Shown: positions 34,502 to 41,795, counted from the stretch's first letter. The stretch: DNA of 41,795 bases from Nostoc indistinguendum CM1-VF10 (GCA_019359215.1 JAHHHS010000064.1:1-41795); one strand, 5' to 3'. Translations and numbers: made by a program. Notes: generated by a model from the letters alone, not told the origin.

Positions 34502-36343
34502 TCAAATTTGATTAAGCTTGATAACACCCTCGGCTATCCAGTCCGCCAATCCTGCCCCCACAATTTCGTACATCCAGCCCTTTATTTGCTCCACAGTAAA
34601 TCTCTCACCAGCCACTTTAAAGTTGCCCTTAAACTCTCTTACATCAGCTTCAATTCGTTCAGTTCTGGTGAGATATTCATACAGCTTTTGCGCCATTGGT
34701 GATAATTTGTTCGGTTCATTTTGGGTGTCACTTGCTTTGTTACCAAGATTGAATTCCAGTTCATAAATGCGCTCCAAAGTGGCTTTATCGATGGTTGGCG
34801 GTTCATTACTGGTCACAGGTTTATCAAGCCGAAAATCAATCCGTTTCTGGTCGAGCTTAGGCAGTTCAATATCAATCCATTGCCCATGCCCAGGTAATTT
34901 AATCCTCCCCATACCACTAGCTTTTGCTTCTGTGGTGATTGGGTCAATAGTTGCGATTAGTTCTACTTCTAACAGTGCTGCATCTCGAAGTTTTGATAGT
35001 CCTTTGGCTTTGGCTAAAATCTCCATTGTGCGGTCATGGGCTACGAACAAAGGAATCATTAATTGTTTGCGAGATTCAGTCATGGCACAGCGAAACCACT
35101 TGCCAATAAAATCAGGGTCGGGCTTCCATTTTTCATCCTCACAATCGTCTGGCATTGGTTCAACAATGTTATCCGTCCAGGTGGTGAATTCCTCACAGAT
35201 AACTGATAGCATCTTGCCCGATGCTCGTAATTGTTCCGTCCATTGCTCCTCTGTTAATCCACTCTTGCGGTAATCTTCATAGCGCTGGCGCATTTCAGCC
35301 ATGTACCATTGCATGAATTCGGCTATTTCTTTGTAGCCAGTAATCAGCCGGACACCTCGCCACTCGACCTGTGTGCCGTGCGGGTCGAGGGCAACAATGT
35401 TCCACCCAGCTTGTACTTTCTTCCAAATAATCTCTCTAGTAGTCCAGGATTTACCAGCACCCATGCCACCAAATATTAAAGTGGGGTAGCCGATGGTGTT
35501 GTTAATCCAGCGATATTTGTCAGTCGGAGCGATCGCTTGGCTGTCTGCCCCTGTAACCTTATCGTTGGGGTCAATCGTCCCCTGTAAAGTCTGACTCCCT
35601 TGCAGATAGGGCGTTTTCATCTCACGCAACTGCTTAATATAATCTGCCTTCTGTTGCTTGGTCATCCCCGCCGTTTGCGCCTCAAAAATAGCGTCAGTTG
35701 CCTCCATCTGGGTAACTTCAATTTCCGTGTGGGCGTAAATCTCGGCTTTGGTAATATCAACAGTGCGATCATTGGCTATCAAATCTAAATCGGCTTGCAA
35801 TTGGACTTCTGCGATCGCAACGTCTCGGTAACTCTCTAGTAGCTCGGAACGTGCAGCCATCTCTGCCTTCGCAGCATCTCGCTTTTGGGCAATATCTTCA
35901 AAAACTGCTCTCTGCTTCTCTTCCGATTGGCAGTGCCGCAGCATCCACCCAGCTAGCGCAAACCCCAAGAATCCACCAAACGCCCACAACGGCTTATATG
36001 GGTTGGTCGCTTTCACCAGTCCGTTTACCCCCATAGCTGGGTTACGCACTATTTGGCGCGGCATTCCTTCTAACTGCCACTGCTCCCAGTAGTAGAGCGT
36101 CATTCTGAAAGGTCGGTTATTCTTGTCGTTACACTTTAGGTAGCTTTGGGGAGTCCGAACGCAGAAATAAATGCGGTCGCTTGACTCCCCTTTCCACGCC
36201 ATCGCAGCCGAGCTAATTCCTACAGTTAAACTAAGCCCAATGGCAACAGCTTTCTTGTCCATTGGTAAGCGACCAAACCACAACATCAAACCCGACTGTT
36301 GCGACTCGGATAACTGTTTATGTTTGTCGGTTAAATAATTCAT
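34502..36343 (-). CDS. Membrane-anchored FtsK/TraD/HerA-like ATPase
   Basis: A 613-residue protein. Two membrane segments lie at about residues 32-49 and 119-136, with about 70 residues between them. A long charged coiled coil (about 140-240) follows, then a RecA-like ATPase: Walker A GGMGAGKSW (292-300), IVALDPHGTQVEW and a Walker B-like MLSVICEEFTTW. The C-terminal 80 residues look like a winged-helix region. The ATP site and DPHG resemble the FtsK-HerA superfamily, which includes coupling proteins of conjugation. It is too short for a canonical VirD4. It is the last gene of the actin operon and overlaps the preceding gene by 4 nt. A DNA pump or coupling factor for the relaxase is inferred. 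Confidence 0.72.
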   Translation of the reverse strand: MNYLTDKHKQLSESQQSGLMLWFGRLPMDKKAVAIGLSLTVGISSAAMAWKGESSDRIYFCVRTPQSYLKCNDKNNRPFRMTLYYWEQWQLEGMPRQIVRNPAMGVNGLVKATNPYKPLWAFGGFLGFALAGWMLRHCQSEEKQRAVFEDIAQKRDAAKAEMAARSELLESYRDVAIAEVQLQADLDLIANDRTVDITKAEIYAHTEIEVTQMEATDAIFEAQTAGMTKQQKADYIKQLREMKTPYLQGSQTLQGTIDPNDKVTGADSQAIAPTDKYRWINNTIGYPTLIFGGMGAGKSWTTREIIWKKVQAGWNIVALDPHGTQVEWRGVRLITGYKEIAEFMQWYMAEMRQRYEDYRKSGLTEEQWTEQLRASGKMLSVICEEFTTWTDNIVEPMPDDCEDEKWKPDPDFIGKWFRCAMTESRKQLMIPLFVAHDRTMEILAKAKGLSKLRDAALLEVELIATIDPITTEAKASGMGRIKLPGHGQWIDIELPKLDQKRIDFRLDKPVTSNEPPTIDKATLERIYELEFNLGNKASDTQNEPNKLSPMAQKLYEYLTRTERIEADVREFKGNFKVAGERFTVEQIKGWMYEIVGAGLADWIAEGVIKLNQI

Positions 36344-36888
36344 TTACTCTTCCTTCCACCAAATAGAAAAACTATTAATATCGCCATTACTATCGCCACA
36401 CCAGCACCACTGCCCCAACTTGAATAATCCGCAGTTTTGGGCTGATACATCTTTTGAATTGAAGTATTAGCTGTTTGTGTAGAAGTTCTCGCTTCATTCC
36501 ATTCACTCAGAGGGTAGGATAGGGCACACAAGAACGCCAGTGATGCACTGCAACCAGTCATTAAATTAGTGACAAAATTGTTGAACCCTTCACCTGTTGC
36601 AGTAGCAGTAAAGTACAGGTGTGCAGTACCCACAGCAAGAAACATTCCAACTGGGTGAACTTGTAACAGGTGAAAGGTAAAAATCACTGCACTATTAAGA
36701 CAACTGCCAGCGACAATCTCACAAGCATTACCAGCACGTCTAAATGTTCTACCTCTGTTATTTTCTGGTAGTGGTGGTGACTGTTCGGGTTGTTTCTGCT
36801 GTTTAGTTGATTGTGGTGTTTGTGCCAGCCCTTCATGCAAAAAAGGGCTGACGCTATGAGGATCTTCATTTCGTTTCCTTATTAGCAT
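36340..36888 (-). CDS. Small multi-pass membrane protein of the actin operon
   Basis: A 182-residue protein with no recognised family. The N-terminal 50 residues are polar and rich in Gln and Pro. Hydrophobic segments lie at about residues 58-78, 80-97, 107-127 and 160-176, with the C-terminus (GGRKSK) basic. The ATG at 36888 follows AAGGTAAGG. The stop codon overlaps the ATG of the membrane ATPase gene (ATGA), so the two are translationally coupled, and I infer they form one membrane complex. Confidence 0.7.
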   Translation of the reverse strand: MLIRKRNEDPHSVSPFLHEGLAQTPQSTKQQKQPEQSPPLPENNRGRTFRRAGNACEIVAGSCLNSAVIFTFHLLQVHPVGMFLAVGTAHLYFTATATGEGFNNFVTNLMTGCSASLAFLCALSYPLSEWNEARTSTQTANTSIQKMYQPKTADYSSWGSGAGVAIVMAILIVFLFGGRKSK

Positions 36889-36910
36889 CAGCCTTACCTT
36901 TATTGATTAG

Positions 36911-37627
36911 TTATCTGTCGCCCAATTTGTTCCACAAGTTACCCAACATTGCACCCCAACCGCGCACTGTTCCTGTTGCAGAAACACTAGACGCTGGTGC
37001 ATGATTTTGGTTAGTAACTGGTATCACTTCTTGGGGAGCTTGATTTGGCTCTAATGCCCTTGAGCCGTACCTCGCACGGGCTAAAAGTTGTTGGCGTTTC
37101 TCTCTCAGTCCTGTTGTGATGGCTTGCCTTTCGGCTTGCACAGTCTGTCTATTTTCTATACCGCTAATCTTGTTTTCATGCCTCCACAATTCTGCTTGTA
37201 AATCGTGGTGTAATTGGGCTGCAACTTCGGTTAAAGCGTGTTTCCGCTTCTGATCAATTCGCAGCAGATCCGCTCTATCTTGGGCATCTATTTTACTCAT
37301 CTCCGAATCAAACTCGGAGTTAAGTTTGCGAATTTTGGCGATAGCACCCGCAACATGAGAGCCGTATTGCTTACGAAGTTCGACCCAGGTTACTTGCCCT
37401 TTGGTCAACTTCTCCATCGCCTCAAAGACGACCTTGGCGTTGTCTAAGAACGGCTCTAATCGGTCAGATAATTCTTGGGCATTATTGGCATAATCCGCAA
37501 ATTGTTCGAGCTTATTTATATCAGAGAGATATGCTAGAATATCAGACTCAAACCCTCCCCAGCCAAGCGCTTTTTCGTCAATATGGCTTGCATGACCAAC
37601 TACCGGATTACGTATTGCAAAGTCCAT
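36911..37627 (-). CDS. Coiled-coil protein of the actin operon
   Basis: A 238-residue protein, unknown family. Residues about 75-190 are strongly helical and charged (FDSEMSKIDAQDRADLLRID, HHDLQAELWRHENKISG), typical of a coiled coil. The N-terminus carries GGFESDILAYLSDINKLEQF, and the C-terminal 45 residues are flexible and end WGAMLGNLWNKLGDR, a possible amphipathic helix. AGGAGA is 7 nt before the ATG. It sits between two genes of the same operon with 11 and 22 bp spacing. A linker or filament adaptor is possible but speculative. Confidence 0.7.
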   Translation of the reverse strand: MDFAIRNPVVGHASHIDEKALGWGGFESDILAYLSDINKLEQFADYANNAQELSDRLEPFLDNAKVVFEAMEKLTKGQVTWVELRKQYGSHVAGAIAKIRKLNSEFDSEMSKIDAQDRADLLRIDQKRKHALTEVAAQLHHDLQAELWRHENKISGIENRQTVQAERQAITTGLREKRQQLLARARYGSRALEPNQAPQEVIPVTNQNHAPASSVSATGTVRGWGAMLGNLWNKLGDR

Positions 37628-37638
37628 TGCTTAATCTC

Positions 37639-38082
37639 CTAATAAGGTATGTTGTCGTAGTCGATATCGCTCGACTCTTGGGGCAATTCATCCCAATAAC
37701 CCATGTCTTCAAATCGGCTATAAATTCTCGTTGCTAATTGCCTTACAGGGTCGTCCAAATCTTCAGAGATTAAATCAAATCTGTTGGAGCCAAACGCCAA
37801 TATATTTGCAATATCTGGGTCAATCCCATTACCCAAGAATTGACCAAATGCAGCAGAGTATGGATGGTCATCAATGGTTGAATGAGTTGCTAAGAATTCG
37901 GTTCCGGTGAAGGGTGGGTAATCTTCACTCTCGAATATTGGCGTGGAGAGTGCCTCAATATCAGACTCAATCCTTGCTGCCCATTGTTCAGGATTTTCTG
38001 CTTTGAATTGCTGCTTTCTCAGGGCGGAGTCGGTCAGAGGCGATTTGCCCCAATCGTTGGGATTTTTGTAATCAAGTGTCAT
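37639..38082 (-). CDS. Hypothetical acidic protein of the actin operon
   Basis: A 147-residue protein of unknown family. It begins MTLDYKNPNDWGKSPLTDSA and is acidic throughout (ESDIEALSTPIFESEDYPPF; C-terminus ESSDIDYDNIPY). There are no membrane segments. AAGGA is about 10 nt before the ATG at 38082. It is separated from the next upstream gene by a 97-bp gap containing a hairpin, and lies 11 bp before the coiled-coil gene. Confidence 0.65.
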   Translation of the reverse strand: MTLDYKNPNDWGKSPLTDSALRKQQFKAENPEQWAARIESDIEALSTPIFESEDYPPFTGTEFLATHSTIDDHPYSAAFGQFLGNGIDPDIANILAFGSNRFDLISEDLDDPVRQLATRIYSRFEDMGYWDELPQESSDIDYDNIPY

Positions 38083-38139
38083 TTGTTAGAATCCTTTTGT
38101 ACTTTCGTTTTTGCGGCGAGAGATACGTCTCGGAGTGAG

Positions 38140-38172
38140 GCGATTGCAATGATTGGTCGTCGGTGCAATCGC
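38140..38172. other. Hairpin in the longest gap of the actin operon
   Basis: GCGATTGCA at 38140-38148 and TGCAATCGC at 38164-38172 form a perfect 9-bp stem with a 15-nt loop. It lies in the only sizeable gap (38083-38179) of the operon and could attenuate downstream expression or stabilise RNA ends. There is no U-tract in the leftward direction, so no simple terminator is claimed. Confidence 0.55.
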
Positions 38173-38179
38173 TTCATCA

Positions 38180-38374
38180 TTAGTTCTCACAAAACTCAAC
38201 AAGTTCAAAAACCTCCCTCTGCACTTGGTTTTGGCTTAATTCTTTGCGTCTGCCCTTGGAGTCATTGAAAATGAAAGGGGCATTGACTCGACAATTAGAG
38301 CGGTGGCTGTAGCGCAATTGTTGACCACGGAATTCATACAAGTGGTTACGTTGTAGGGCTGTCGTTTCTAACAT
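38180..38374 (-). CDS. Small hypothetical protein of the actin operon
   Basis: A 64-residue frame, MLETTALQRNHLYEFRGQQL, rich in Arg, Asn and Gln. GAGGG is about 4 nt before the ATG, and it starts 7 bp after the stop of the preceding gene, so it fits the operon. No family is recognised. The alternative is chance coding, as it is short. Confidence 0.5.
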   Translation of the reverse strand: MLETTALQRNHLYEFRGQQLRYSHRSNCRVNAPFIFNDSKGRRKELSQNQVQREVFELVEFCEN

Positions 38375-38381
38375 AAGTCCC

Positions 38382-38618
38382 TCAAACTTGCGAATAGAAC
38401 TCGATATTTAGAATCGCTTCGTGAATCTCCATCAAGGCTTGGACAGCATCACCTATTTTTAAGTCATTCGATGTACTGAACCTTTCGGACGCTTCGATTT
38501 GTTGATAATTTGGGGATGCTTGCACGAACCTAAGAGTCTGTTCGCAACCGAGGATGATGGTCATAATTTCGGTAGTCGTTAGCGATGGCTGTGTCTTTTG
38601 GGTGTCTTGGTCGCTCAT
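38382..38618 (-). CDS. Small hypothetical protein of the actin operon
   Basis: A 78-residue helical acidic protein (MSDQDTQKTQPSLTTTEIMT, then VQALMEIHEAILNIEFYSQV). Its ATG overlaps the stop of the preceding gene (ATGA), which supports translation. No family is recognised. Confidence 0.62.
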   Translation of the reverse strand: MSDQDTQKTQPSLTTTEIMTIILGCEQTLRFVQASPNYQQIEASERFSTSNDLKIGDAVQALMEIHEAILNIEFYSQV

Positions 38619-38860
38619 GACTTGTTTCTTCTCCTTTGGGTTTTGATTGGTGCGGTTGGTGCTTCTGGCTCACTGTTTGGCGCTTGTGGCTGACTCGGTT
38701 TCTGAAGTACATAGCTGATAGCCCCTGCACCTCCCACGGCTGCGGCGATGGTGAACATATTGTTTCTGCCAAGCTGCTGCACTCCGAAATAGCCAAAAGC
38801 GATCGCTGCTACTGTTGCTCCAATGCCTAAAACCGTGTTTCTGAATCTGGATTTGGTCAT
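38615..38860 (-). CDS. Small two-segment membrane protein of the actin operon
   Basis: An 81-residue protein with two hydrophobic segments (about residues 8-27, LGIGATVAAIAFGYFGV, and 35-53, MFTIAAAVGGAGAISYVL) and a proline-rich, basic C-terminus (IKTQRRRNKS). It overlaps both neighbours by 4 nt. The pattern is a hairpin membrane anchor. Its place near the actin-like gene suggests a membrane tether, which is inference. Confidence 0.65.
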   Translation of the reverse strand: MTKSRFRNTVLGIGATVAAIAFGYFGVQQLGRNNMFTIAAAVGGAGAISYVLQKPSQPQAPNSEPEAPTAPIKTQRRRNKS

Positions 38861-39090
38861 GCTGCCCCTTTGAAATTAGTGACCATTGCGCTAAGTGCTG
38901 ATTTATTGGGCTGTGTAGATTGCGCTGTTTCAACTTTTGGTGATGGTTGTACATTACCGTGTTGAAAAATCAGCTTCTCTACACCTGCCGATAATGCTTG
39001 TGTCGGTGCATCTTGGGGTAAATCAAACATCTTGCACAATTCAATTACTGCTAAGTAGGAGATGGTTATACGCCGAGATTCGTAATTCAT
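38857..39090 (-). CDS. Small hypothetical protein following the actin-like gene
   Basis: A 77-residue protein (MNYESRRITISYLAVIELCK ...). The N-terminal 45 residues are helical and the rest is polar. It begins 3 bp after the stop of the actin-like gene and overlaps the next gene by 4 nt, so it is tightly coupled. In other actin-type segregation loci the small gene after parM is the DNA-binding adaptor parR. This protein has no obvious ribbon-helix-helix, but it is the positional equivalent. Confidence 0.62.
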   Translation of the reverse strand: MNYESRRITISYLAVIELCKMFDLPQDAPTQALSAGVEKLIFQHGNVQPSPKVETAQSTQPNKSALSAMVTNFKGAA

Positions 39091-39093
39091 TGA

Positions 39094-40209
39094 TTAGGCT
39101 CCCTCTGCAATTTGAGTTAATAGTTTCAACCCCAAAGCATTGATGAATTGGGGATTATTCAAGACCACAAAGCCAAAACCAGCTAAGTTCTGATCCACCA
39201 CTGGCAAGTCAACACCCCCACCCCAGGCGACAAGGTATTTCGCTCTATCCAGGTAATTACCAGCAGTCACAAAGTTGGCGAATTTCTCAATCCTGTTTGA
39301 CCACCACTGATCAAGGCATTGGCTGTACTCGGTTTCAAACTTCTTACCCGTGAGGTGGTTGCCTCCATAAGTGAAAGTGCCTTCAATAATCCCTTGGTTC
39401 ACCAAACTGGGCGAGTGTTTCACATCCTTGGACAGCAAGCTCACTCGGTCGTTTCGCTTGTCGAGAGCTTCTGCAATCATGCTGTGCAGTTCACCGGCTC
39501 CACCTTCAATCAAGTGACGGTCAATCACTGCACCACTGCCGTTAAAGACAGTTACAAGCCACGTTGATGAACCGATATCGAGAGCGATCGCTAATTCTGA
39601 GGGGTCAAGCACCAGGGATGCTTCACCAAACAAGCAGTGGGCAATGCTTCCAAATCCTTCGGGATAAATGCCTGTGACTATGATTTCAACTGTCTTGGTG
39701 ACAATGGAACGAGTTACAGGATGCAAATGTTCAAAGGTGTGAGTTCCTTCAACCCTGCGTTTAATCTCTTGGCCCCAGCGTTCTGGGTTGTGATTGCTCA
39801 AACTAATTGAAAGCTTGACCCCCGAAGGAATATTCAGAACTGATAAGTCTGCAAGGATGCTTTCTAATGCCAGTTCTGCCTTTTTCGCCTTATCTTCGTG
39901 CAGTGGAGTGTGGTCACTTTGAGCTAGAGCCGCACTGCCCCAGAAAAATTGAACGTCTTTTAAGTCCAGGCGTGAACCTTCTACATAACGCAGCCATGCC
40001 CCATCTTTTGAGATGGTTTCGTGGTGCATGATGTTGCGGTTGCGAACAAGTGAGTATGCGGCTGGCATCATGATCGAAAAATCACCGATGATTGCCTTCC
40101 CATACCCTGCACCTGAGTCTTTTCCAGCGATAAGGTCAGTTAGCCCTGATTTGGCTAACAAGTCTACTTGGACGAGCCAATTTTTGGCATTGGTGTATGT
40201 CGTTGTCAT
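39094..40209 (-). CDS. ParM-like actin-family ATPase
   Basis: A 371-residue actin-fold protein. Phosphate-1 motif is AGKDSGAGYGKAII (about residues 28-41). Phosphate-2 is IALDIGSSTWLVTVFNG (about 208-224). The adenosine motif is YLVAWGGGVDLPV (about 325-337). The C-terminal NPQFINALGLK resembles the hinge of ParM/Alp proteins. These form dynamic filaments that push plasmids apart. Length and motifs are normal for the family and the protein looks intact. It is the first gene of a leftward operon of small and membrane proteins ending in an FtsK/TraD-like ATPase, which is unlike a simple parMRC. It diverges from a ribbon-helix-helix gene with four palindromes between. Confidence 0.8.
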   Translation of the reverse strand: MTTTYTNAKNWLVQVDLLAKSGLTDLIAGKDSGAGYGKAIIGDFSIMMPAAYSLVRNRNIMHHETISKDGAWLRYVEGSRLDLKDVQFFWGSAALAQSDHTPLHEDKAKKAELALESILADLSVLNIPSGVKLSISLSNHNPERWGQEIKRRVEGTHTFEHLHPVTRSIVTKTVEIIVTGIYPEGFGSIAHCLFGEASLVLDPSELAIALDIGSSTWLVTVFNGSGAVIDRHLIEGGAGELHSMIAEALDKRNDRVSLLSKDVKHSPSLVNQGIIEGTFTYGGNHLTGKKFETEYSQCLDQWWSNRIEKFANFVTAGNYLDRAKYLVAWGGGVDLPVVDQNLAGFGFVVLNNPQFINALGLKLLTQIAEGA

Positions 40210-40364
40210 GGTTCAGATAATTGTTAAAGTCTTGTTTTTTCTGGCAAGGCGTTGATTTTTAGCTAAATCTACACAAATCCAGATATCCAGTTAAGGGCAA
40301 GCCATAGCATCACTTTCCGGCAACTCTAGCCTTTGTTTTGTGTCGTTTTTTGGCTTGCTAATGC

Positions 40365-40370
40365 TATGAT
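40365..40370 (+). promoter_or_regulatory. Possible -10 element of the ribbon-helix-helix gene
   Basis: TATGAT at 40365-40370 lies just upstream of the first CTTCGGAAG palindrome (40380), so binding of a repressor there would cover the transcription start. No convincing -35 box is present at the usual distance. Low confidence. Confidence 0.3.
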
Positions 40371-40377
40371 AATCTAT

Positions 40378-40473
40378 AGCTTCGGAAGCTGTCAAATAAA
40401 AACTACTACTTCTGAAGCTACACTAGTTTTATCAACTTCAGAAGATACTGGAGATATCTAAAGTCTTCTGAAG
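40378..40473. promoter_or_regulatory. Four regularly spaced CTTCNGAAG palindromes (operator or parC)
   Basis: CTTCGGAAG at 40380-40388 (extended AGCTTCGGAAGCT, 40378-40390), CTTCTGAAG at 40409-40417, CTTCAGAAG at 40436-40444 and CTTCTGAAG at 40465-40473. Steps are 29, 27 and 29 bp. The centre base varies, the arms do not. The last site ends two bases before the ATG of the ribbon-helix-helix gene and occupies its ribosome-site position. They lie in the divergent region shared with the actin operon. I infer autoregulation and/or a centromere. Confidence 0.88.
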
Positions 40474-40475
40474 CT

Positions 40476-40658
40476 ATGGGTCAAACCAAAAAAGCCAAAA
40501 TAACTTTTACCTGCTCACACGAACTCAGAGAGGAACTGGAAGCTGTAGCCGGATCAGAGGATCGTACTTTGTCGAATCTAGTAGAGCGTTTGGTGACGAA
40601 AGCCCTACGAGAGTACAGACAATCTTCTTCAACGGATGAGGGTAAGGGAATAGCATGA
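40476..40658 (+). CDS. Ribbon-helix-helix (CopG/ParR-like) DNA-binding protein
   Basis: A 60-residue protein. A basic strand (KKAKITFTCSHEL) is followed by two helices (REELEAVAGSED, TLSNLVERLVTKALREYRQ), the standard ribbon-helix-helix dimer. There is no Shine-Dalgarno; the fourth palindrome sits at -11 to -3, so the mRNA may be leaderless or translation may be blocked by the bound protein. It diverges from the ParM-like gene. RHH proteins are the usual ParR partner of ParM, so it is the best candidate adaptor although it is transcribed in the other direction. Confidence 0.85.
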   Translation: MGQTKKAKITFTCSHELREELEAVAGSEDRTLSNLVERLVTKALREYRQSSSTDEGKGIA

Positions 40659-41167
40659 CCAATCAGAGGTAATCAACCGATTTTTTGAGTAATTTCAAGC
40701 AAAAATCAGTTCTTATAGATATCAGATGACCAGAAGTTCTGTAAAATCAGGCTATTACCTAAATGAAGTTTGTAAAGGAGGTAAATATAAAAAAGCACCA
40801 AAAACTAAAAAGACAAAGCGCAACTAAGTAGTGAACGCTTTGTCCAATCTAAAAAATTAAATATTTCAAATATTGGGAAGCGGGGTTTATCTCTAGACGA
40901 CCAAAGAAGTGGAAGTTAAGTTGGAAGCTAATGACCACTGATTGGCAAAAGAGACTAGTCCGCGCTGCTTACTAATATTATATGAGTTGCTGTGGCTATT
41001 TAAAAATTTCTGCCGGCAGATTTTGGCAGAAAAATTCATCAAAATGTGATTTAATCGTCCTAAAATTGGCAAATTAGAGCAATACAGCGATTTATGTAGA
41101 TATAAGGTAAAGCAGCGCGATAACCCCCTCCAAATACTAAAAACCAATGTATTTGAGGGAAAAAGCT
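40659..41167. promoter_or_regulatory. Leader region of the replication gene with hairpins
   Basis: This 509-bp region has no clear gene. It includes a perfect 9-bp stem (GACAAAGCG 40812-40820, CGCTTTGTC 40836-40844, 15-nt loop). It also has overlapping alternatives at 41007-41032, where TTTCTGCC can pair with GGCAGAAA or CTGCCGGCAG can self-pair (41010-41019). AAGGAGG at 40776-40782 has no ATG, GTG or TTG at a usable distance; a tiny frame (ATG 40763, 22 codons) runs through it. Hairpins and a leader frame upstream of a plasmid rep gene suggest copy-number control. The origin itself is not identifiable. Confidence 0.5.
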
Positions 41168-41795
41168 GTGAAAAATAGTAGCTGTGGGCTTCAACAAATT
41201 GAAGTCACTGAGAGGTACGAGATCATATCCCGTCCCTCTCACATAGAAGCGCACCACTGGAATGAATGGTTAGCCAGTGCTGTTGACCCTGGAATTATTG
41301 CGCTAAACGTCATTTCCGTATCCGGTAATGCCGCCTACGATTACCTGTTTTATGGTCAAAACGTCCCCCGCCGTAACGATGGACGACTCAGAGACGGGGT
41401 ACTCAAGAATTATCGCCACATAGAAGGTAATAACTGGTGGTGCAGTGGCGTTGACCCGCTCAACGATTATAGCCCCATGATGTGGGGCGGCATGAAGCCC
41501 GACCGCCCCAGGCGCGACCTGAACAAAGTTCTTAAATTCATCAAGTATGAACATCCCTTGCGAGTGCCAACAAGGGCATTCTTCCTGGCAGTACCAGATT
41601 ACACCTGGGAGAGTGTGGCCGCACGATATGACTTGCCCATTAGCGATGAAGATAGGGCATTAGGCTTTTGGCATTGGGTATGGAAGTACAACATCTCAGT
41701 TGTGATTTGTGAAGGGGCCAAAAAAGCAGGGGCGTTGCTTACTTTGGGCTATGCGGCGATCGCCCTTCCTGGGATAAACAGTGGCTACCGCAATC
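41168..41795 (+). CDS. cyrepA1: CyRepA1-type plasmid replication protein, N-terminal part (continues at base 1)
   Basis: This open frame has no stop up to the end of the window and is in the same frame as 1-2420 once the 111-bp overlap is collapsed. I prefer the GTG at 41168 because GAGGG at 41155-41159 lies about 8 nt upstream, a good ribosome binding site. An in-frame ATG at 41147 adds seven residues but has no Shine-Dalgarno sequence, and a TAA at 41138 closes the frame. This part supplies residues 1-178 plus overlap. It carries a tryptophan-rich stretch (NNWWCSGVDP), a possible RNA- or DNA-binding fold, and FWHWVWKYNISVVICEG leading into the Toprim domain. Reading this half alone would give a truncated gene. 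The gap upstream holds hairpins that may control initiation. Confidence 0.85.
   Translation, partial: MKNSSCGLQQIEVTERYEIISRPSHIEAHHWNEWLASAVDPGIIALNVISVSGNAAYDYLFYGQNVPRRNDGRLRDGVLKNYRHIEGNNWWCSGVDPLNDYSPMMWGGMKPDRPRRDLNKVLKFIKYEHPLRVPTRAFFLAVPDYTWESVAARYDLPISDEDRALGFWHWVWKYNISVVICEGAKKAGALLTLGYAAIALPGINSGYRN
41685..41795. repeat. Terminal redundancy, right copy (circular join)
   Basis: Identical to bases 1-111. It should be counted once when the plasmid is circularised. Confidence 0.92.

Noticed and set aside
34767..35273. 168-codon open frame on the plus strand inside the membrane ATPase gene
   Set aside because: It is antisense to an intact ATPase, with serine-rich shadow composition and no start signal.
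38083..38179. The 38140-38172 hairpin as a rho-independent terminator of the operon
   Set aside because: There is no U-tract in the leftward direction and the operon continues beyond it with normal spacing.
40776..40782. AAGGAGG as the ribosome site of a real small gene
   Set aside because: No ATG, GTG or TTG follows within 5-12 nt. The only frame through it is 22 codons and starts upstream of the signal.

Overview
The window is very probably a complete circular cyanobacterial plasmid. Bases 1-111 recur identically at 41685-41795, which is the overlap expected when a circle is written out linearly, so the unique molecule is about 41,684 bp. The largest replication gene runs across the join. 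HIP1 octamers (GCGATCGC), a CyRepA1-type replication protein, HEAT and pentapeptide repeat proteins, a Uma2 nuclease and xisH/xisI relics point to a filamentous, probably heterocystous (Nostoc/Anabaena-like) cyanobacterium. No rRNA, tRNA or CRISPR array was seen.

Layout. (1) 41168 through the join to 2420: the Toprim-helicase replication protein CyRepA1. (2) 2817-7665: a mobilisation region arranged like RP4 oriT. A leftward set (hypothetical protein, ParA/TraL-like ATPase, TraK-like DNA-binding protein) diverges from a rightward mobC-relaxase pair. Between them lie about eleven small palindromes (CGGCTACGCCG type) and a strong hairpin. (3) 8025-12199: a pentapeptide-repeat membrane protein between two duplicated secreted HEAT-repeat proteins. 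(4) 12305-13238: a defective IS5-family element. (5) 13339-15203: parA-parB, with three perfect 16-bp palindromes inside the parB coding sequence. (6) 15292-30431: a defence island in visible decay. It holds a helicase without Walker A, a DUF4209-like gene split by an exact 62-bp tandem duplication, an intact SNF2-DUF3883 helicase, a zinc-ribbon protein, a DUF1156 methylase apparently lacking its AdoMet motif, a Uma2 nuclease, an xisH-xisI relic and an intact DUF499 ATPase. (7) 30567-34278: tyrosine recombinase, transposase relic, secreted CAP protein and a LuxR-type response regulator. (8) 34333-34494: thirteen GTGTC motifs, many helically phased. (9) 40209 down to 34502: a compact leftward operon of nine genes, beginning with a ParM-like actin ATPase and ending with a membrane-anchored FtsK/TraD-like ATPase. 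It diverges from a ribbon-helix-helix gene across four regularly spaced CTTCNGAAG palindromes.

How the parts fit. CyRepA1 should drive replication. Three DNA-segregation-like modules are present: ParAB, the TraK/TraL-like pair, and actin plus ribbon-helix-helix. Each is next to, or contains, its own palindrome array. The relaxase makes the plasmid mobilisable, and the membrane ATPase of the actin operon could be its docking or coupling factor. The defence island was once a multi-gene system of helicase, methylase and ATPase, but several members carry internal deletions, a frameshift or relic status.

The best candidates for undescribed biology are the actin-to-membrane-ATPase operon with its operator array, the covarying palindrome array next to the TraK/TraL-like genes, the palindromes embedded in parB, and the GTGTC array. 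All family assignments come from reading motifs by eye; no database search was possible.
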